From positions 4,702,501-4,766,500 of the forward strand of contig NZ_OY762614.1 of the NCBI RefSeq assembly GCF_963666145.1: a stretch of DNA of 64,000 nt, in the 5' to 3' direction. Positions 24,394-33,430 of this stretch are shown here, piece after piece. Both the position numbers and the translations under genes were made by a program. The notes under the pieces are model-generated. The model was not told where the DNA came from, ran no database searches, and saw nothing but the letters and a program-made list of their open reading frames with translations. Positions within the stretch are counted from its first letter, which is position 1. The number at the start of each line of letters is the position of its first letter. This DNA comes from an uncultured Desulfobacter sp. (GTDB lineage: Bacteria > Desulfobacterota > Desulfobacteria > Desulfobacterales > Desulfobacteraceae).

Positions 24394-27152
24394 TGATACG
24401 ACGGTATATCTCTCTGGTTTTTGCGGCCTGTGTTTTTTTCAGTATGCCTGTGTTTGCGGCCGATGCCGTCAAGGTGGCGGGCATCAACATTAAGGTTGAT
24501 TCCCCGGCTGAAAAACAGGCGCTCTGGCAGTCTGTTGCCGCAAGCTTTATCCCCATAAAGGTCGGGGATGATTACACCCTTGGGGTCATGGATACGGCGA
24601 TCAAAGCGTTAACGGACTCCCAGCTTTTTGAGTTCATTCATGTGCCTGATCCTGAGAAAACCCAGCAGGGCATGGTTGTTGTTTTTGAAGTAACGCCGTT
24701 TCCCAGGATACGGGATATTCATATTAATCATGCGTTTCCTTTGTTTGAGCAGGAAGTGTTGAATGCCATGACCATCAAGGCCGGCGGTGTATACCAGGCC
24801 CAGAAAATGGAAGAGCAGGCCCAGCGGGTGGAAAAATTGTTCAAAGGCCAGGGGTTTTATCAGCCAAAGGTGAATATCTCTGCCGTGAAACAGGGTGATT
24901 GCTATAGTATTGATGTGGATATTGACAAGGGCCCTTTTCACCAAATCCGAAAAGTTGTGTTTATAGGTAATGATCATATAGGACAGGCCCGTCTTAGGTT
25001 GATGACCGGAATCTGGCGGACATCCCTTTTGCCTTGGCAGGGCAACCGATTTACTGAAAAAAAGATGAAAGACGATATCAAAAAAGTCATGCAGTTTTAC
25101 CGGAAAAAAGGGTATGCCGATGTTCAGGTGACGGCACAACCGTTGCCGGTCGAAGGCCGTGACGGTCTGGACGTCGTTTTCACCATTGATGAAGGCCCGC
25201 TGTACGACATTGATATCCAGGGCAACGACGCCATGTATACATGGATGTTAAAAAAAGAGCTTCTGCTTGAAGATAACGGCAACAAAAACGATTTTGCCCT
25301 GAAAAAAAGCATGCGCAATATCAAAAAACGTTATGAGATCAAGGGGTTTCAGGATGTTAACGTTAAAGACGAAGATACGCCCTCAAAGGATCCGGGGGTG
25401 CGCCAGGTGAATATCGTTATCGATGAGGGGGAAAAGTACACCGTGTCTGAACTGAAAATCAGCGGCGCAGACACGTTGCCTTTAGAAGAGCTCAAAAAAA
25501 ATATATTGACCGAAGAAAAAGGCGCTTTCAGCCAGGCGGAATTGAAAGATGACCTCAAAGCGGTTAAGGCGGTCTATTTTTCCAAAGGGTTTACAAAAAC
25601 CCGGGTGAATAAAAAAGTTAAGATTAGTGACCGGCCGGATAAAAAAGGAAAACAGGTCGCCGTTGAGATCATTATAAAAGAAGGTCCAAGAACAAAGATT
25701 CAGCAGGTGGATATCCAGGGGCTGTCTGTCATTTCCCTGGATGAAGCCCATGGTGTTTTGGCCATGAAAGCAGGGGATTGGTATAACAGTGCCCAGATCA
25801 ATGATGATATTTCCGCTCTAAAACAGAAGGTTGCCGAACAAGGCTACCCCCATGTCCAGATCAAAGAAGATGCCAAATTTTCCAAAGACAAAACCCGGAT
25901 TCAGATCTCCTATGGGGTGGACCAGGGGCCCAAGGTGGTGGTGGGTAAGATCTTTTACGCAGGAACCCTGCGGATGAATCAGAAGGAGCTTGAAGACGAG
26001 ATGGCGATTGCTCCGGGAGAGCCCTTTTCCATGATGAAGATCGTGGAGTCTCGCAGAAATATCCAGGACCTTACGGCCGTGGATACTGTTCGAATTAGAG
26101 TGGCAGGATTGAAAACCAGGCAATCCGAGGTCGATCTGATTGTGGAGATATCCGAGAAAAAACCCTATTATGTGGAACTGGCCGGCGGATATGATACCTC
26201 CCGGCATTTGTATATGGAAACGGGCATCGGGGATAAGGATTTTCTGGGCCATAATCTGAATGCCCAGGCCGGTCTTGAGTGGAGCCAGGTGGGGTACGGC
26301 ATGAATGTCTCCTTGACTGAACCCAGGTTTCTTTCCACCCGCGTCACCTCTACGAGTAAGGTGTATACAAAAGAAACCGAGGCATTCAATAAAGATTATG
26401 GCACCCGGACCTATGGCCTGTCCCAGACATTTTTGCGCAATTTCAGTAACAAAAAGGCCAGCGTATTCGTGGGCGGGGGATATGAATACCGGGATCAGTA
26501 TTTAAGGGTGGATCGTACGCTTGATGATGATGAAAAGGACGATTACGGGGTTCGCCACATCGGCCAGGTGAATACGGGGCTTACCTGGCGCACAACCGAT
26601 TCCCTGGTCCGTCCCCGGAACGGGGTGTTGGCAATGACCACCTTTGATGTACTCAAAGGTGTGGGGTCCAGTCAGGATGATTTTTACAGATATGCTTTGG
26701 AACTGCGGTATTATTGGTCTGCCACCGACGACCTGGTTATCGCCATGCGCGGTCGTTACGGGTGTATGGGGACTTATGGGGGCAATGACCATATCGCCGA
26801 TGACCAGCTCTATTATCTGGGCGGGGCTTCAACAGTCAGAGGGTTTGATGAAAACATGCTGCAGCATGATGACGATGACGACGCCGTGGGCGGCCGCTCC
26901 ATGATGCTGGGCTCGGTGGAAGCCCGGTATGATCTGGGGTTAAATTATGAGTTTGCCCTGTTTTTTGACACCGGCGCCTTGACCCAAATTCAGGAACCGG
27001 ACATCTCGGAATCCTTTAGAAGCAGTGTGGGAATTGGTCTGCGGCGTCAGACGCCGGTGGGGCCCATCAGTGTGCTGTACGGCTGGAAACTGGATCCCCA
27101 GGCCGGGGAAAGCAAGGGCTGTTTTTATTTTTCCATGGGCTACACCTTTTAA
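24393..27152 (+). CDS. BamA/TamA (Omp85) family outer-membrane protein
   Basis: 919 residues. It has a signal peptide (cleaved after about PVFA), then a run of POTRA-like modules recognisable by repeated VKxxYxxKGF and VxIxIxEGxxYxV patterns (for example KVMQFYRKKGYADVQV, NIKKRYEIKGFQDVNV, AVYFSKGFTKTRV). The C-terminal D15 barrel contains RGF (STVRGFDEN) and ends in phenylalanine (YTF). The periplasmic part of about 530 residues suggests six or so POTRA domains, more than TamA's three. The 1-nt overlap with tamB suggests the two work together, but I cannot tell from sequence whether it acts as TamA or as a BamA paralogue. Confidence 0.9.
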   Translation: MIRRYISLVFAACVFFSMPVFAADAVKVAGINIKVDSPAEKQALWQSVAASFIPIKVGDDYTLGVMDTAIKALTDSQLFEFIHVPDPEKTQQGMVVVFEVTPFPRIRDIHINHAFPLFEQEVLNAMTIKAGGVYQAQKMEEQAQRVEKLFKGQGFYQPKVNISAVKQGDCYSIDVDIDKGPFHQIRKVVFIGNDHIGQARLRLMTGIWRTSLLPWQGNRFTEKKMKDDIKKVMQFYRKKGYADVQVTAQPLPVEGRDGLDVVFTIDEGPLYDIDIQGNDAMYTWMLKKELLLEDNGNKNDFALKKSMRNIKKRYEIKGFQDVNVKDEDTPSKDPGVRQVNIVIDEGEKYTVSELKISGADTLPLEELKKNILTEEKGAFSQAELKDDLKAVKAVYFSKGFTKTRVNKKVKISDRPDKKGKQVAVEIIIKEGPRTKIQQVDIQGLSVISLDEAHGVLAMKAGDWYNSAQINDDISALKQKVAEQGYPHVQIKEDAKFSKDKTRIQISYGVDQGPKVVVGKIFYAGTLRMNQKELEDEMAIAPGEPFSMMKIVESRRNIQDLTAVDTVRIRVAGLKTRQSEVDLIVEISEKKPYYVELAGGYDTSRHLYMETGIGDKDFLGHNLNAQAGLEWSQVGYGMNVSLTEPRFLSTRVTSTSKVYTKETEAFNKDYGTRTYGLSQTFLRNFSNKKASVFVGGGYEYRDQYLRVDRTLDDDEKDDYGVRHIGQVNTGLTWRTTDSLVRPRNGVLAMTTFDVLKGVGSSQDDFYRYALELRYYWSATDDLVIAMRGRYGCMGTYGGNDHIADDQLYYLGGASTVRGFDENMLQHDDDDDAVGGRSMMLGSVEARYDLGLNYEFALFFDTGALTQIQEPDISESFRSSVGIGLRRQTPVGPISVLYGWKLDPQAGESKGCFYFSMGYTF

Positions 27153-27229
27153 TTGCACCTAAAGTCAATTGGAGATATTTTAGGATAGATTAACTATATA
27201 AAAATGTACAAATTAAGGAATAATAGTAG

Positions 27230-27625
27230 ATGAAACTTATCGTGGGCTACAAACGTGGCACAAACCAGGCGGAAAACCTTCTTGAGCTTGCATTGAAACG
27301 GGCGCAGCTTTTTAATGCAACCGTGTTGATCGTTACCATCATGCCCGAAGGCATGGAAAAGGATCAGGAACGGATCAATGAGACGCAAGCCGATCTGGAA
27401 ACGGCCAAAACCCATTTTGACAGGAAAGATATTCCCTGTGAAACCCATTTGTTGATCCGCGGCATTGATCCCGGGGACGATCTGGTTAATTTTGCCAAGG
27501 AGACCCAGGCAGACGAAGTCATTATCGGTGTGAAAAACAGAACCAAGGTGGGCAAGCTGCTGCTGGGTTCCACCGCCCAGGCTGTGGTGCTTAATGCGCC
27601 TTGCCCGGTGGTTACCATGAAATAG
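27230..27625 (+). CDS. Universal stress protein (UspA family)
   Basis: 131 residues with a single Usp domain. It contains the ATP-binding pattern G-2x-G-9x-G-S in GVKNRTKVGKLLLGSTAQAVVLNAPCPVV, so it is probably of the ATP-binding type. These small cytoplasmic proteins respond to stress; the specific role here is unknown. It is monocistronic, 77 nt after the Omp85 gene and closed by a strong hairpin. Confidence 0.92.
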   Translation: MKLIVGYKRGTNQAENLLELALKRAQLFNATVLIVTIMPEGMEKDQERINETQADLETAKTHFDRKDIPCETHLLIRGIDPGDDLVNFAKETQADEVIIGVKNRTKVGKLLLGSTAQAVVLNAPCPVVTMK

Positions 27626-27651
27626 ATTCCGGAACATCATGGGTTTGGACT

Positions 27652-27688
27652 ATATAATGCCCGAAGCGTTCTGCTTCGGGCATTATAT
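27652..27688 (+). terminator. Strong perfect hairpin after the Usp gene
   Basis: A perfect 16-bp stem, ATATAATGCCCGAAGC and its complement, with a GTTCT loop. The T-run is weak (GGTCATTTT), so this is a terminator or an RNA-stability hairpin. Confidence 0.65.
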
Positions 27689-27759
27689 GGTCATTTTGCC
27701 GAAATAGGCATGGCAAGACTGACAGTGAAACAAGGTTAACAAAAATTAGGCAAAATGCC

Positions 27760-28695
27760 GTGCAGCAAACGTCTCTTCTTTTTAAAAACAGTCCACCCGT
27801 GTGCATTTCCAATATTCCAGTCCACCCGGTCTCACGCCTTGCACCCACCCCCAGCGGTTTTTTGCACCTGGGCAATGCCGTAAATTTTATAGTGACCTGG
27901 GCACTTGTCCGAAGCCGTAAAGGGCAGCTTCATCTGCGCATTGATGATATGGACGGTATCCGTTTCAGGCCCGATGTTCTGGAAGACATTTTCGCAAGCC
28001 TTAAGTGGCTCGGACTTGACTGGGATACAGGACCGTCAGGGCCCGATGATTTTTATCAAAATTTTTCTTTGCATAAAAAAAGAGAATATTACCGGAGCAG
28101 GTTGCAGGTCTTGAATAAATCAGACAAAACCGGGCCGCATACCTTTGTGTGCCGATGCAGCCGGGCATCCATAAAAAAAATATCCCCCAGTGGACTGTAT
28201 CCGGGCACATGCCGGGGCGCAGGCCTTGTCTTTGAGCCGGGGCGCAATGCCGTCCGGCTGAGGGTGGATAAGGATGCCCGAATTCAAGTCGGAAATCAAG
28301 TCATTGATCTTGCCCAGACATTTGGCGATTATGTCGTCTGGCGCAAGGATGATCAACCCAGTTATCATTTGGCAAGCCTTTTGGAAGATGAAGATAACCA
28401 TATTAATTTTATTGTCCGGGGCCAGGACCTTCTATGGTCCACAGCCGCCCAGATTTATCTTGCCCAATGTTTTGGGTTCTCTTCATTTCCGGATTGCCGG
28501 TTCGTTCACCACGGACTCGTTTTCGCAGAAAATGGGGAAAAGCTGTCAAAATCCAGGGGGGCATATTCCCTCAAGGATCTAAGAGCATCCGGGGGCACTT
28601 TTATTGATGCCGTAAAGACAGCAGCCCGGGTGTTAGGGGTGAACCGCGACGGGATTTTTACGGCCCAGGATTTAAAACAGGCATTGTCGTCATGA
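27760..28695 (+). CDS. gluQ: Glutamyl-Q tRNA(Asp) synthetase
   Basis: 311 residues from GTG 27760, about half the length of GluRS because the anticodon-binding domain is absent, which defines GluQ. The class I signature is RLAPTPSGFLHLGNA (HIGH-like HLGN at 36-39) and the KMSKS-like motif is EKLSKSRG. A zinc site CRCSR...YPGTCR matches the GluQ pattern. GluQ attaches glutamate to queuosine at position 34 of tRNA-Asp. An ATG at 27756 lies in a different frame. A start nearer the SRLAPTPSG motif cannot be excluded, since the first 25 residues are not conserved. Confidence 0.9.
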   Translation: MQQTSLLFKNSPPVCISNIPVHPVSRLAPTPSGFLHLGNAVNFIVTWALVRSRKGQLHLRIDDMDGIRFRPDVLEDIFASLKWLGLDWDTGPSGPDDFYQNFSLHKKREYYRSRLQVLNKSDKTGPHTFVCRCSRASIKKISPSGLYPGTCRGAGLVFEPGRNAVRLRVDKDARIQVGNQVIDLAQTFGDYVVWRKDDQPSYHLASLLEDEDNHINFIVRGQDLLWSTAAQIYLAQCFGFSSFPDCRFVHHGLVFAENGEKLSKSRGAYSLKDLRASGGTFIDAVKTAARVLGVNRDGIFTAQDLKQALSS

Positions 28696-28759
28696 TCTGA
28701 TGCCCCATGACATCACTGCAGAATGAATTCTGTCTTGTGAATCCGAAGAGTTATATTTC

Positions 28760-28788
28760 TTGAAAGCCGGACGAAAATCGCTTATATA
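28760..28788 (+). promoter_or_regulatory. Promoter of the PilZ gene
   Basis: TTGAAA (28760-28765), a 17-nt spacer, then TATATA (28783-28788). A good sigma-70-type match, 70 nt before the GTG start. Confidence 0.6.
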
Positions 28789-28857
28789 TTTTAATACGCT
28801 AAAAATTGTGAACAACTGACCCGCCTACCCAAAGGACCATAGACAAGGAGTTAAAAG

Positions 28858-29268
28858 GTGACGGATAACTTTTTAAAAGACGATGCGCTACTCGAAGAGA
28901 TCATGTCACACGTCCGTTCCCTGACCCAGGATCTTCAAAAAGATGTCCTGGCGTATATCCTCAATCTTAAGGAGCCCAGATCTTACCCCCGGGTGACCAG
29001 GCCCATTGAAATGGATGTTTCCATTGATGATAAAGTGATTCAAACCGATGCCGAAAATTTGAGTGCCGCAGGAGTGTTGATTAAATCCAGAATGAGTCCT
29101 GATATCGGGATCCCGGTAAGAATCGTCTTTTCTTTGCCCGGTCAGGCCAGGCCTTTTAAACTTACCGGCACGGTGGTCAGAACAGATATGGGCCGAATCG
29201 GCATCTATTTTTCCGAAATGGCACCCTATGCCCGGGAACACCTGAATAATTTAATTCAAGCGCTTTAG
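28858..29268 (+). CDS. PilZ-domain protein (probable c-di-GMP-linked)
   Basis: 136 residues from GTG 28858, with AAGGAG 8-13 nt upstream. The C-terminal 100 residues fit a PilZ barrel (RPIEMDVSIDDK, DAENLSAAGVLIKS, RPFKLTGTVVRTDMGRIGIYFSEM). The c-di-GMP motif is only partly met: SYPRVTRP gives arginines in the first segment, and the D/NxSxxG motif appears as ENLSAAG. Binding is likely but not certain. Such proteins tune motility, adhesion or secretion. Its 3' end meets topA's end tail to tail. Confidence 0.85.
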   Translation: MTDNFLKDDALLEEIMSHVRSLTQDLQKDVLAYILNLKEPRSYPRVTRPIEMDVSIDDKVIQTDAENLSAAGVLIKSRMSPDIGIPVRIVFSLPGQARPFKLTGTVVRTDMGRIGIYFSEMAPYAREHLNNLIQAL

Positions 29269-31556
29269 CTCTCTTTTTCCGGAACCTGCAAAACACTCTG
29301 TTTAAAGCCGCATTCACGGTTCGGGCATTTGTGAATTTTGCCGTCCCGTTTTGTCTCTTTTTCAAGCAGATAGGTGCTTCCGCAGTCCGGACAGCTTTCA
29401 TTAACCGGTTTATCCCAGGTGGCGAAGGTGCAGTCCGGGTATCTGGAACACCCGTAGAATACTTTTCCCCGCTTTGAATGTTTTTCCACAATTGTTCCGT
29501 CACACCCTTTTTCAGGGCAGGGAACGCCTGTATCTTTGGTTGAATTTTCCTGGGCCACCGATTCTGTGTGTTTGCAGTCCGGGTATCCGGTACAGGCGAC
29601 AAACAAACCGAATCTGCCGTCTTTCATCACCATGGGCTTGCCGCATTCGGGGCAGTCTTTGACCGGTTCACTGTCCTGGACCTTTTCGACAATCTCAATC
29701 TTGCCTTTTTCATCCCTTGTATAATTGCTGGTGAAGCTGCACTCGGGATATCCGGTACAGGCCAGAAAATGCCCGTTTCTGCCGATTTTAATGTTAACGG
29801 GTTTACCGCACAGGGGACATTTGATATCGGTCTCTATGCCGACGCCCTTGACGGAGACCATCTTGTCCTGGGCGTTATCCAGGGTTGTTTTAAAATCAGA
29901 ATAAAATGTTTTTAACAGTTCAACTTCGTTAAGTTTTCCCCGCTCCACATCATCAAGATTGGTCTCCATCTGGGCCGTGAAAGAGATGTCCAAAAGATTG
30001 GGAAAAGAACTGACCAAAAGATCATTAACAATAAAGCCAAGCTCACTGGGGGTAAAATAGCGTTTGATCAGCTCCACATAGCCTTTGTCCTGGATTACGG
30101 CGATAATGGACGCATAGGTGGACGGCCTGCCGATACCGTTTTTTTCAAGCTCCTTGACAAGGGACGCTTCGGAAAAGCGTGGCGGGGGCTTGGTAAAATG
30201 CTGGTCGGGATTGATTTTACGGGTTGCCAGCTGCTCCTTGGGCTCCACCGGTGGCAGCGCCTGGATGCCGTTTTCTTGGCTTTTTTCCTCGGTGGCATAC
30301 AATCGCATGAATCCGTCAAACCGGGTGGTGGATCCTGAAACGGAAAACAGGTATTTTTCTGTGGCGTCGATTAAAATGGATTTCTGGTCGATCAGGGCCT
30401 GGGCCATTTGGGAGGCCACAAACCGTTTCCAGATCAGATCATAGAGTTTGAACTGGTCCGGTGACAAAAAGTTTTGCAGCTTTTCCGGAGTGTTGTGCAC
30501 TGAAGTCGGGCGGATGGCTTCATGGGCATCCTGGGCCTTGTTTTTATTTTTAAAGAACCTGGGGGCATCCAGGGCATATTCGTCGCCAAAGGATTGGCGG
30601 ATCATCTCCAACGCCTCCTGGGCCGCTTCCGGGGCAATACGGGTTGAGTCCGTACGCATGTAAGTGATCAGACCTTCTGGGCCACCGCTGCCGATCTCAA
30701 TACCTTCATAGAGTTGCTGGGCCACAACCATTGTTTTTTTGGCGGAGAACCGCAGACGGTTGATAGCATCCTGCTGGAGTTTACTGGTAATAAACGGCGG
30801 CAAGGGATTGCGTTTTAAAGTTTTGTTTTTGATTTCCCGGACGATGAAAGTGGCCTTTTCAAGGTCCGCCACAATGGCATGGGCCTGTTCCCCGTTGGTG
30901 ACTTTGGCTTTTTTACCAGCTACTTTTATCAACGCCGCATTGAAAATTGGCGGATTTGCCGCCTCAAGGTCTGCGGTAATGGTCCAGTACTCTTCCGGTT
31001 CAAATGCCCGGATCTCGCGCTCCCGGTCACAGATGATTTTAACGGCCACGGACTGAACCCGGCCGGCGCTGAGGCCCCTTTGAACCTTTTGCCATAAAAG
31101 CGGTGATATCTGGTACCCCACCAGCCGATCGAGTTTTCTTCTGGCCTGCTGGGCGTCATACTTGTCCGCATCCGGCTGGGTGGGATGGGAAAGGGCATCG
31201 GTGATCCCTTTTTGGGTCAACTCATGGATCAGGACCCGGTGGAATTTGCGGTCCTTTTTTTTCAGAATTTCCATGATATGAAAGGCAATGGCTTCCCCTT
31301 CACGGTCCGGGTCAGGGGCAAGAAATATCTCATCGGTGTCGCCGGCGGTTTTTTTCAGATTGGAGATCACCTTGGCTTTGTCTTTTATATTGACATACTG
31401 GGCCTTAAAATTGTCGTCCACATCAATCCCGAGATCTTTCACCGGAAGGTCGCGGATGTGGCCTGCACTGGCTGCCACATTATAGTCCTTTCCAATGTAC
31501 TTTTTCAGGGTTTTGATTTTGGTTGGCGATTCGACAATGATAAGCGGCTTAGCCAA
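29265..31556 (-). CDS. topA: DNA topoisomerase I
   Basis: 763 residues. It has an N-terminal Toprim domain (IIVESPTKIKTLKKYIG, then APDPDREGEAIAFHI), the catalytic-tyrosine motif LITYMRTDSTR, and four C-terminal topoisomerase zinc ribbons, each with a CPxC/CxxxxC pair (CPLCGKP, CPECGKP, CPEKGCDG, CPDCGST). TopA relaxes negative supercoils. It follows dprA by 2 nt on the same strand; dprA-topA adjacency is common in bacteria. Confidence 0.98.
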   Translation of the reverse strand: MAKPLIIVESPTKIKTLKKYIGKDYNVAASAGHIRDLPVKDLGIDVDDNFKAQYVNIKDKAKVISNLKKTAGDTDEIFLAPDPDREGEAIAFHIMEILKKKDRKFHRVLIHELTQKGITDALSHPTQPDADKYDAQQARRKLDRLVGYQISPLLWQKVQRGLSAGRVQSVAVKIICDREREIRAFEPEEYWTITADLEAANPPIFNAALIKVAGKKAKVTNGEQAHAIVADLEKATFIVREIKNKTLKRNPLPPFITSKLQQDAINRLRFSAKKTMVVAQQLYEGIEIGSGGPEGLITYMRTDSTRIAPEAAQEALEMIRQSFGDEYALDAPRFFKNKNKAQDAHEAIRPTSVHNTPEKLQNFLSPDQFKLYDLIWKRFVASQMAQALIDQKSILIDATEKYLFSVSGSTTRFDGFMRLYATEEKSQENGIQALPPVEPKEQLATRKINPDQHFTKPPPRFSEASLVKELEKNGIGRPSTYASIIAVIQDKGYVELIKRYFTPSELGFIVNDLLVSSFPNLLDISFTAQMETNLDDVERGKLNEVELLKTFYSDFKTTLDNAQDKMVSVKGVGIETDIKCPLCGKPVNIKIGRNGHFLACTGYPECSFTSNYTRDEKGKIEIVEKVQDSEPVKDCPECGKPMVMKDGRFGLFVACTGYPDCKHTESVAQENSTKDTGVPCPEKGCDGTIVEKHSKRGKVFYGCSRYPDCTFATWDKPVNESCPDCGSTYLLEKETKRDGKIHKCPNRECGFKQSVLQVPEKES

Positions 31557-31558
31557 TG

Positions 31559-32677
31559 TTATTCCTCCAAAAGTGAAAATTTATTGCCTGGATGACGAAC
31601 AATAAGCCCGGATAATTCCAAGTCAAGTAAGGCTGCAGAAACCTGGGCGCTCGTCAGACCGCTTGATGCGGTGATATGATCAATATGTTCGGGGTAAAGA
31701 TCGAGGTTTTTATATACTATGGTCTGGATTTTGTCCATGGTTGGTTTATTTTTTGTGAGCTCAAATGGAGCGACATTATCTGCGGCATGGACAAACTGGG
31801 ACAATTCATCAATGACATCCATCTCATTTTCTATGAGATGTGCACCCTGTTTAATGAGATGATGGGTCCCACGGCTTTTGGAGGATTTGATAGAGCCCGG
31901 GACGGCAAATACCTCGCGGTTGTATTCTCCGGCCAATCGTGCCGTGATCAAAGATCCGCTTTTCCGGGCCGCCTCCACCACAATTGTCCCGCAGGAAATG
32001 CCTGCAATAATCCTGTTGCGCCGGGGAAAATTGCCGGGCAACGGGGCAGTGTCCGGGAAAAATTCGGAAATGACGGCACCTTGTTTTTTGATCCGGCAAT
32101 ATAAAGGCCGGTTGTGTCTTGGATAGATATGGTCAAGGCCGGATCCGAGAACCGCCAGTGTCTGTCCGGTTTCATTTTCCAGGGCGCCTGTGTGGGCGGC
32201 GGTATCAATTCCCAAAGCCATACCGGACACAATGGTAAAGCCCAATGCCGTCAGGCGTTGGGCAAGGTAACGGGCGGTATCCATACCGTACCGGGTCGCA
32301 TTTCGTGAACCGACAATGGCGATACAGGGCGCATGAAGATCCAGGGTGCCGTCATAAAATAGAAGGGCCGGGGGATCGGGGATCTCTTTGAGCAGGTCAG
32401 GGTATTTTGGGTCGGTTAATACGACTATTTTGTAGTCCGAATCCAGGGCTTGGGTGAGGCGTTCCTGGGCGCCAGCCTTAAAATTTTTGTGGCTGACAAG
32501 GCTTTTTATTGCTTTGGCAGGTATATCCGGCACAGACGACAGCTGTGTTTTGGATGCCGCCAAAATGTTTTCGGGTGTTTTAAAATGCGAGATCAGTTTT
32601 TTTATCACACGCGGACTTAAACCCGGCAGTTCCGTTAAAAGAAACCAGGGCAGATATATGTCCGGACAGGAGGTCAT
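31559..32677 (-). CDS. dprA: DNA-processing protein DprA
   Basis: 372 residues with the Rossmann-type DprA core: IVGSRNATRYGMDTARYLAQRLT, VSGMALGIDTAAHTGAL, LAVLGSGLDHIYPRHNRPLY and FPRRNRIIAGISCGTIVVEA. A C-terminal winged-helix-like segment follows (IDHITASSGLTSAQVSAALLDLELSGLIVRHPGNKF). DprA loads RecA on incoming single-stranded DNA during transformation; in non-competent bacteria its role is less clear. The N-terminal helix-hairpin-helix-like part (LPGLSPRVIKKLISHF) is present. Operon with topA. Confidence 0.96.
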   Translation of the reverse strand: MTSCPDIYLPWFLLTELPGLSPRVIKKLISHFKTPENILAASKTQLSSVPDIPAKAIKSLVSHKNFKAGAQERLTQALDSDYKIVVLTDPKYPDLLKEIPDPPALLFYDGTLDLHAPCIAIVGSRNATRYGMDTARYLAQRLTALGFTIVSGMALGIDTAAHTGALENETGQTLAVLGSGLDHIYPRHNRPLYCRIKKQGAVISEFFPDTAPLPGNFPRRNRIIAGISCGTIVVEAARKSGSLITARLAGEYNREVFAVPGSIKSSKSRGTHHLIKQGAHLIENEMDVIDELSQFVHAADNVAPFELTKNKPTMDKIQTIVYKNLDLYPEHIDHITASSGLTSAQVSAALLDLELSGLIVRHPGNKFSLLEE

Positions 32678-32685
32678 TTAATTAA

Positions 32686-33417
32686 TTACTGGGTTTGGTA
32701 TAGTTTTTTTTGTGCCTTGTCTGCTGCCGCTGAAAAGGGGAAGCGGGTGATGACTTGCTTAAAATATATATTGGCCTGGGTTACATCATCTATGGAGATA
32801 TATGAATAACCTGTTTTAAGCAGAGCATCCGGAACTTTCTGGCCCTTGGGATAGGTCTGGACCAGGGTTTTGAAAATTTTTGCAGCCTCTTTATAATGAC
32901 CTGTGGTGTAGCTGCACTCCCCAAGCCAGTACATGGCGTTGTCGGCAAGTTTATGATCGGGGAACGCTTTGATAAACTCTGAAAACAATGCCTGGGCCAT
33001 GGGAATATTGCGTTTTTCAAGCAACAACTCCCGGCCTTTATTGTAAAGCTTTACAGGATCTATCTTTTCAGTTTTTTTAGGGACAGCAGGCCTGCTGGGC
33101 TTGGCCGGGAGCGGCGAAAGCTTTTGGGATATCTGTTTTTGGGGCGGTTCCGGTTCCGGTTTGGGGTGTGAGTTTAATTTTTTTTCCAGCAGAACCAACC
33201 GGTCTTCAAGTTGGTTGATTTTTTCTTCCAGGTGCCGGGTGCGAATATCCTGGTCCAGTGATGTGTCGATGGGAACGGATGTGGTATCAGGCACAGTGGT
33301 GTTCTGTGCCTGATCCACAGTTCGGTTATAGGGCTTGAGCGACCCGCAGGACGCAGTCAAAAAAAGAATAAAACAAAGCGGCGCAATCCTTAAAATATGT
33401 TGTCTGGATGCGGGCAT
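32686..33417 (-). CDS. Tol-Pal system protein CpoB/YbgF-like lipoprotein
   Basis: 243 residues from ATG 33417. This start follows the secF stop by 13 nt and gives a proper lipoprotein signal, LCFILFLTASCGS, with the lipobox cysteine. The upstream frame to 33504 would overlap secF and bury the signal. After a short coiled coil (EEKINQLEDRLVLLEKKLN) come three TPR units (LLEKRNIPMAQALFSEFIKAFP, CSYTTGHYKEAAKIFKTLVQTYP, SYISIDDVTQANIYFKQVITRFP). CpoB coordinates outer-membrane constriction with peptidoglycan synthesis. tol-pal genes are not in view, so the name rests on architecture. Confidence 0.82.
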   Translation of the reverse strand: MPASRQHILRIAPLCFILFLTASCGSLKPYNRTVDQAQNTTVPDTTSVPIDTSLDQDIRTRHLEEKINQLEDRLVLLEKKLNSHPKPEPEPPQKQISQKLSPLPAKPSRPAVPKKTEKIDPVKLYNKGRELLLEKRNIPMAQALFSEFIKAFPDHKLADNAMYWLGECSYTTGHYKEAAKIFKTLVQTYPKGQKVPDALLKTGYSYISIDDVTQANIYFKQVITRFPFSAAADKAQKKLYQTQ

Positions 33418-33430
33418 AGACGTGTTAACC

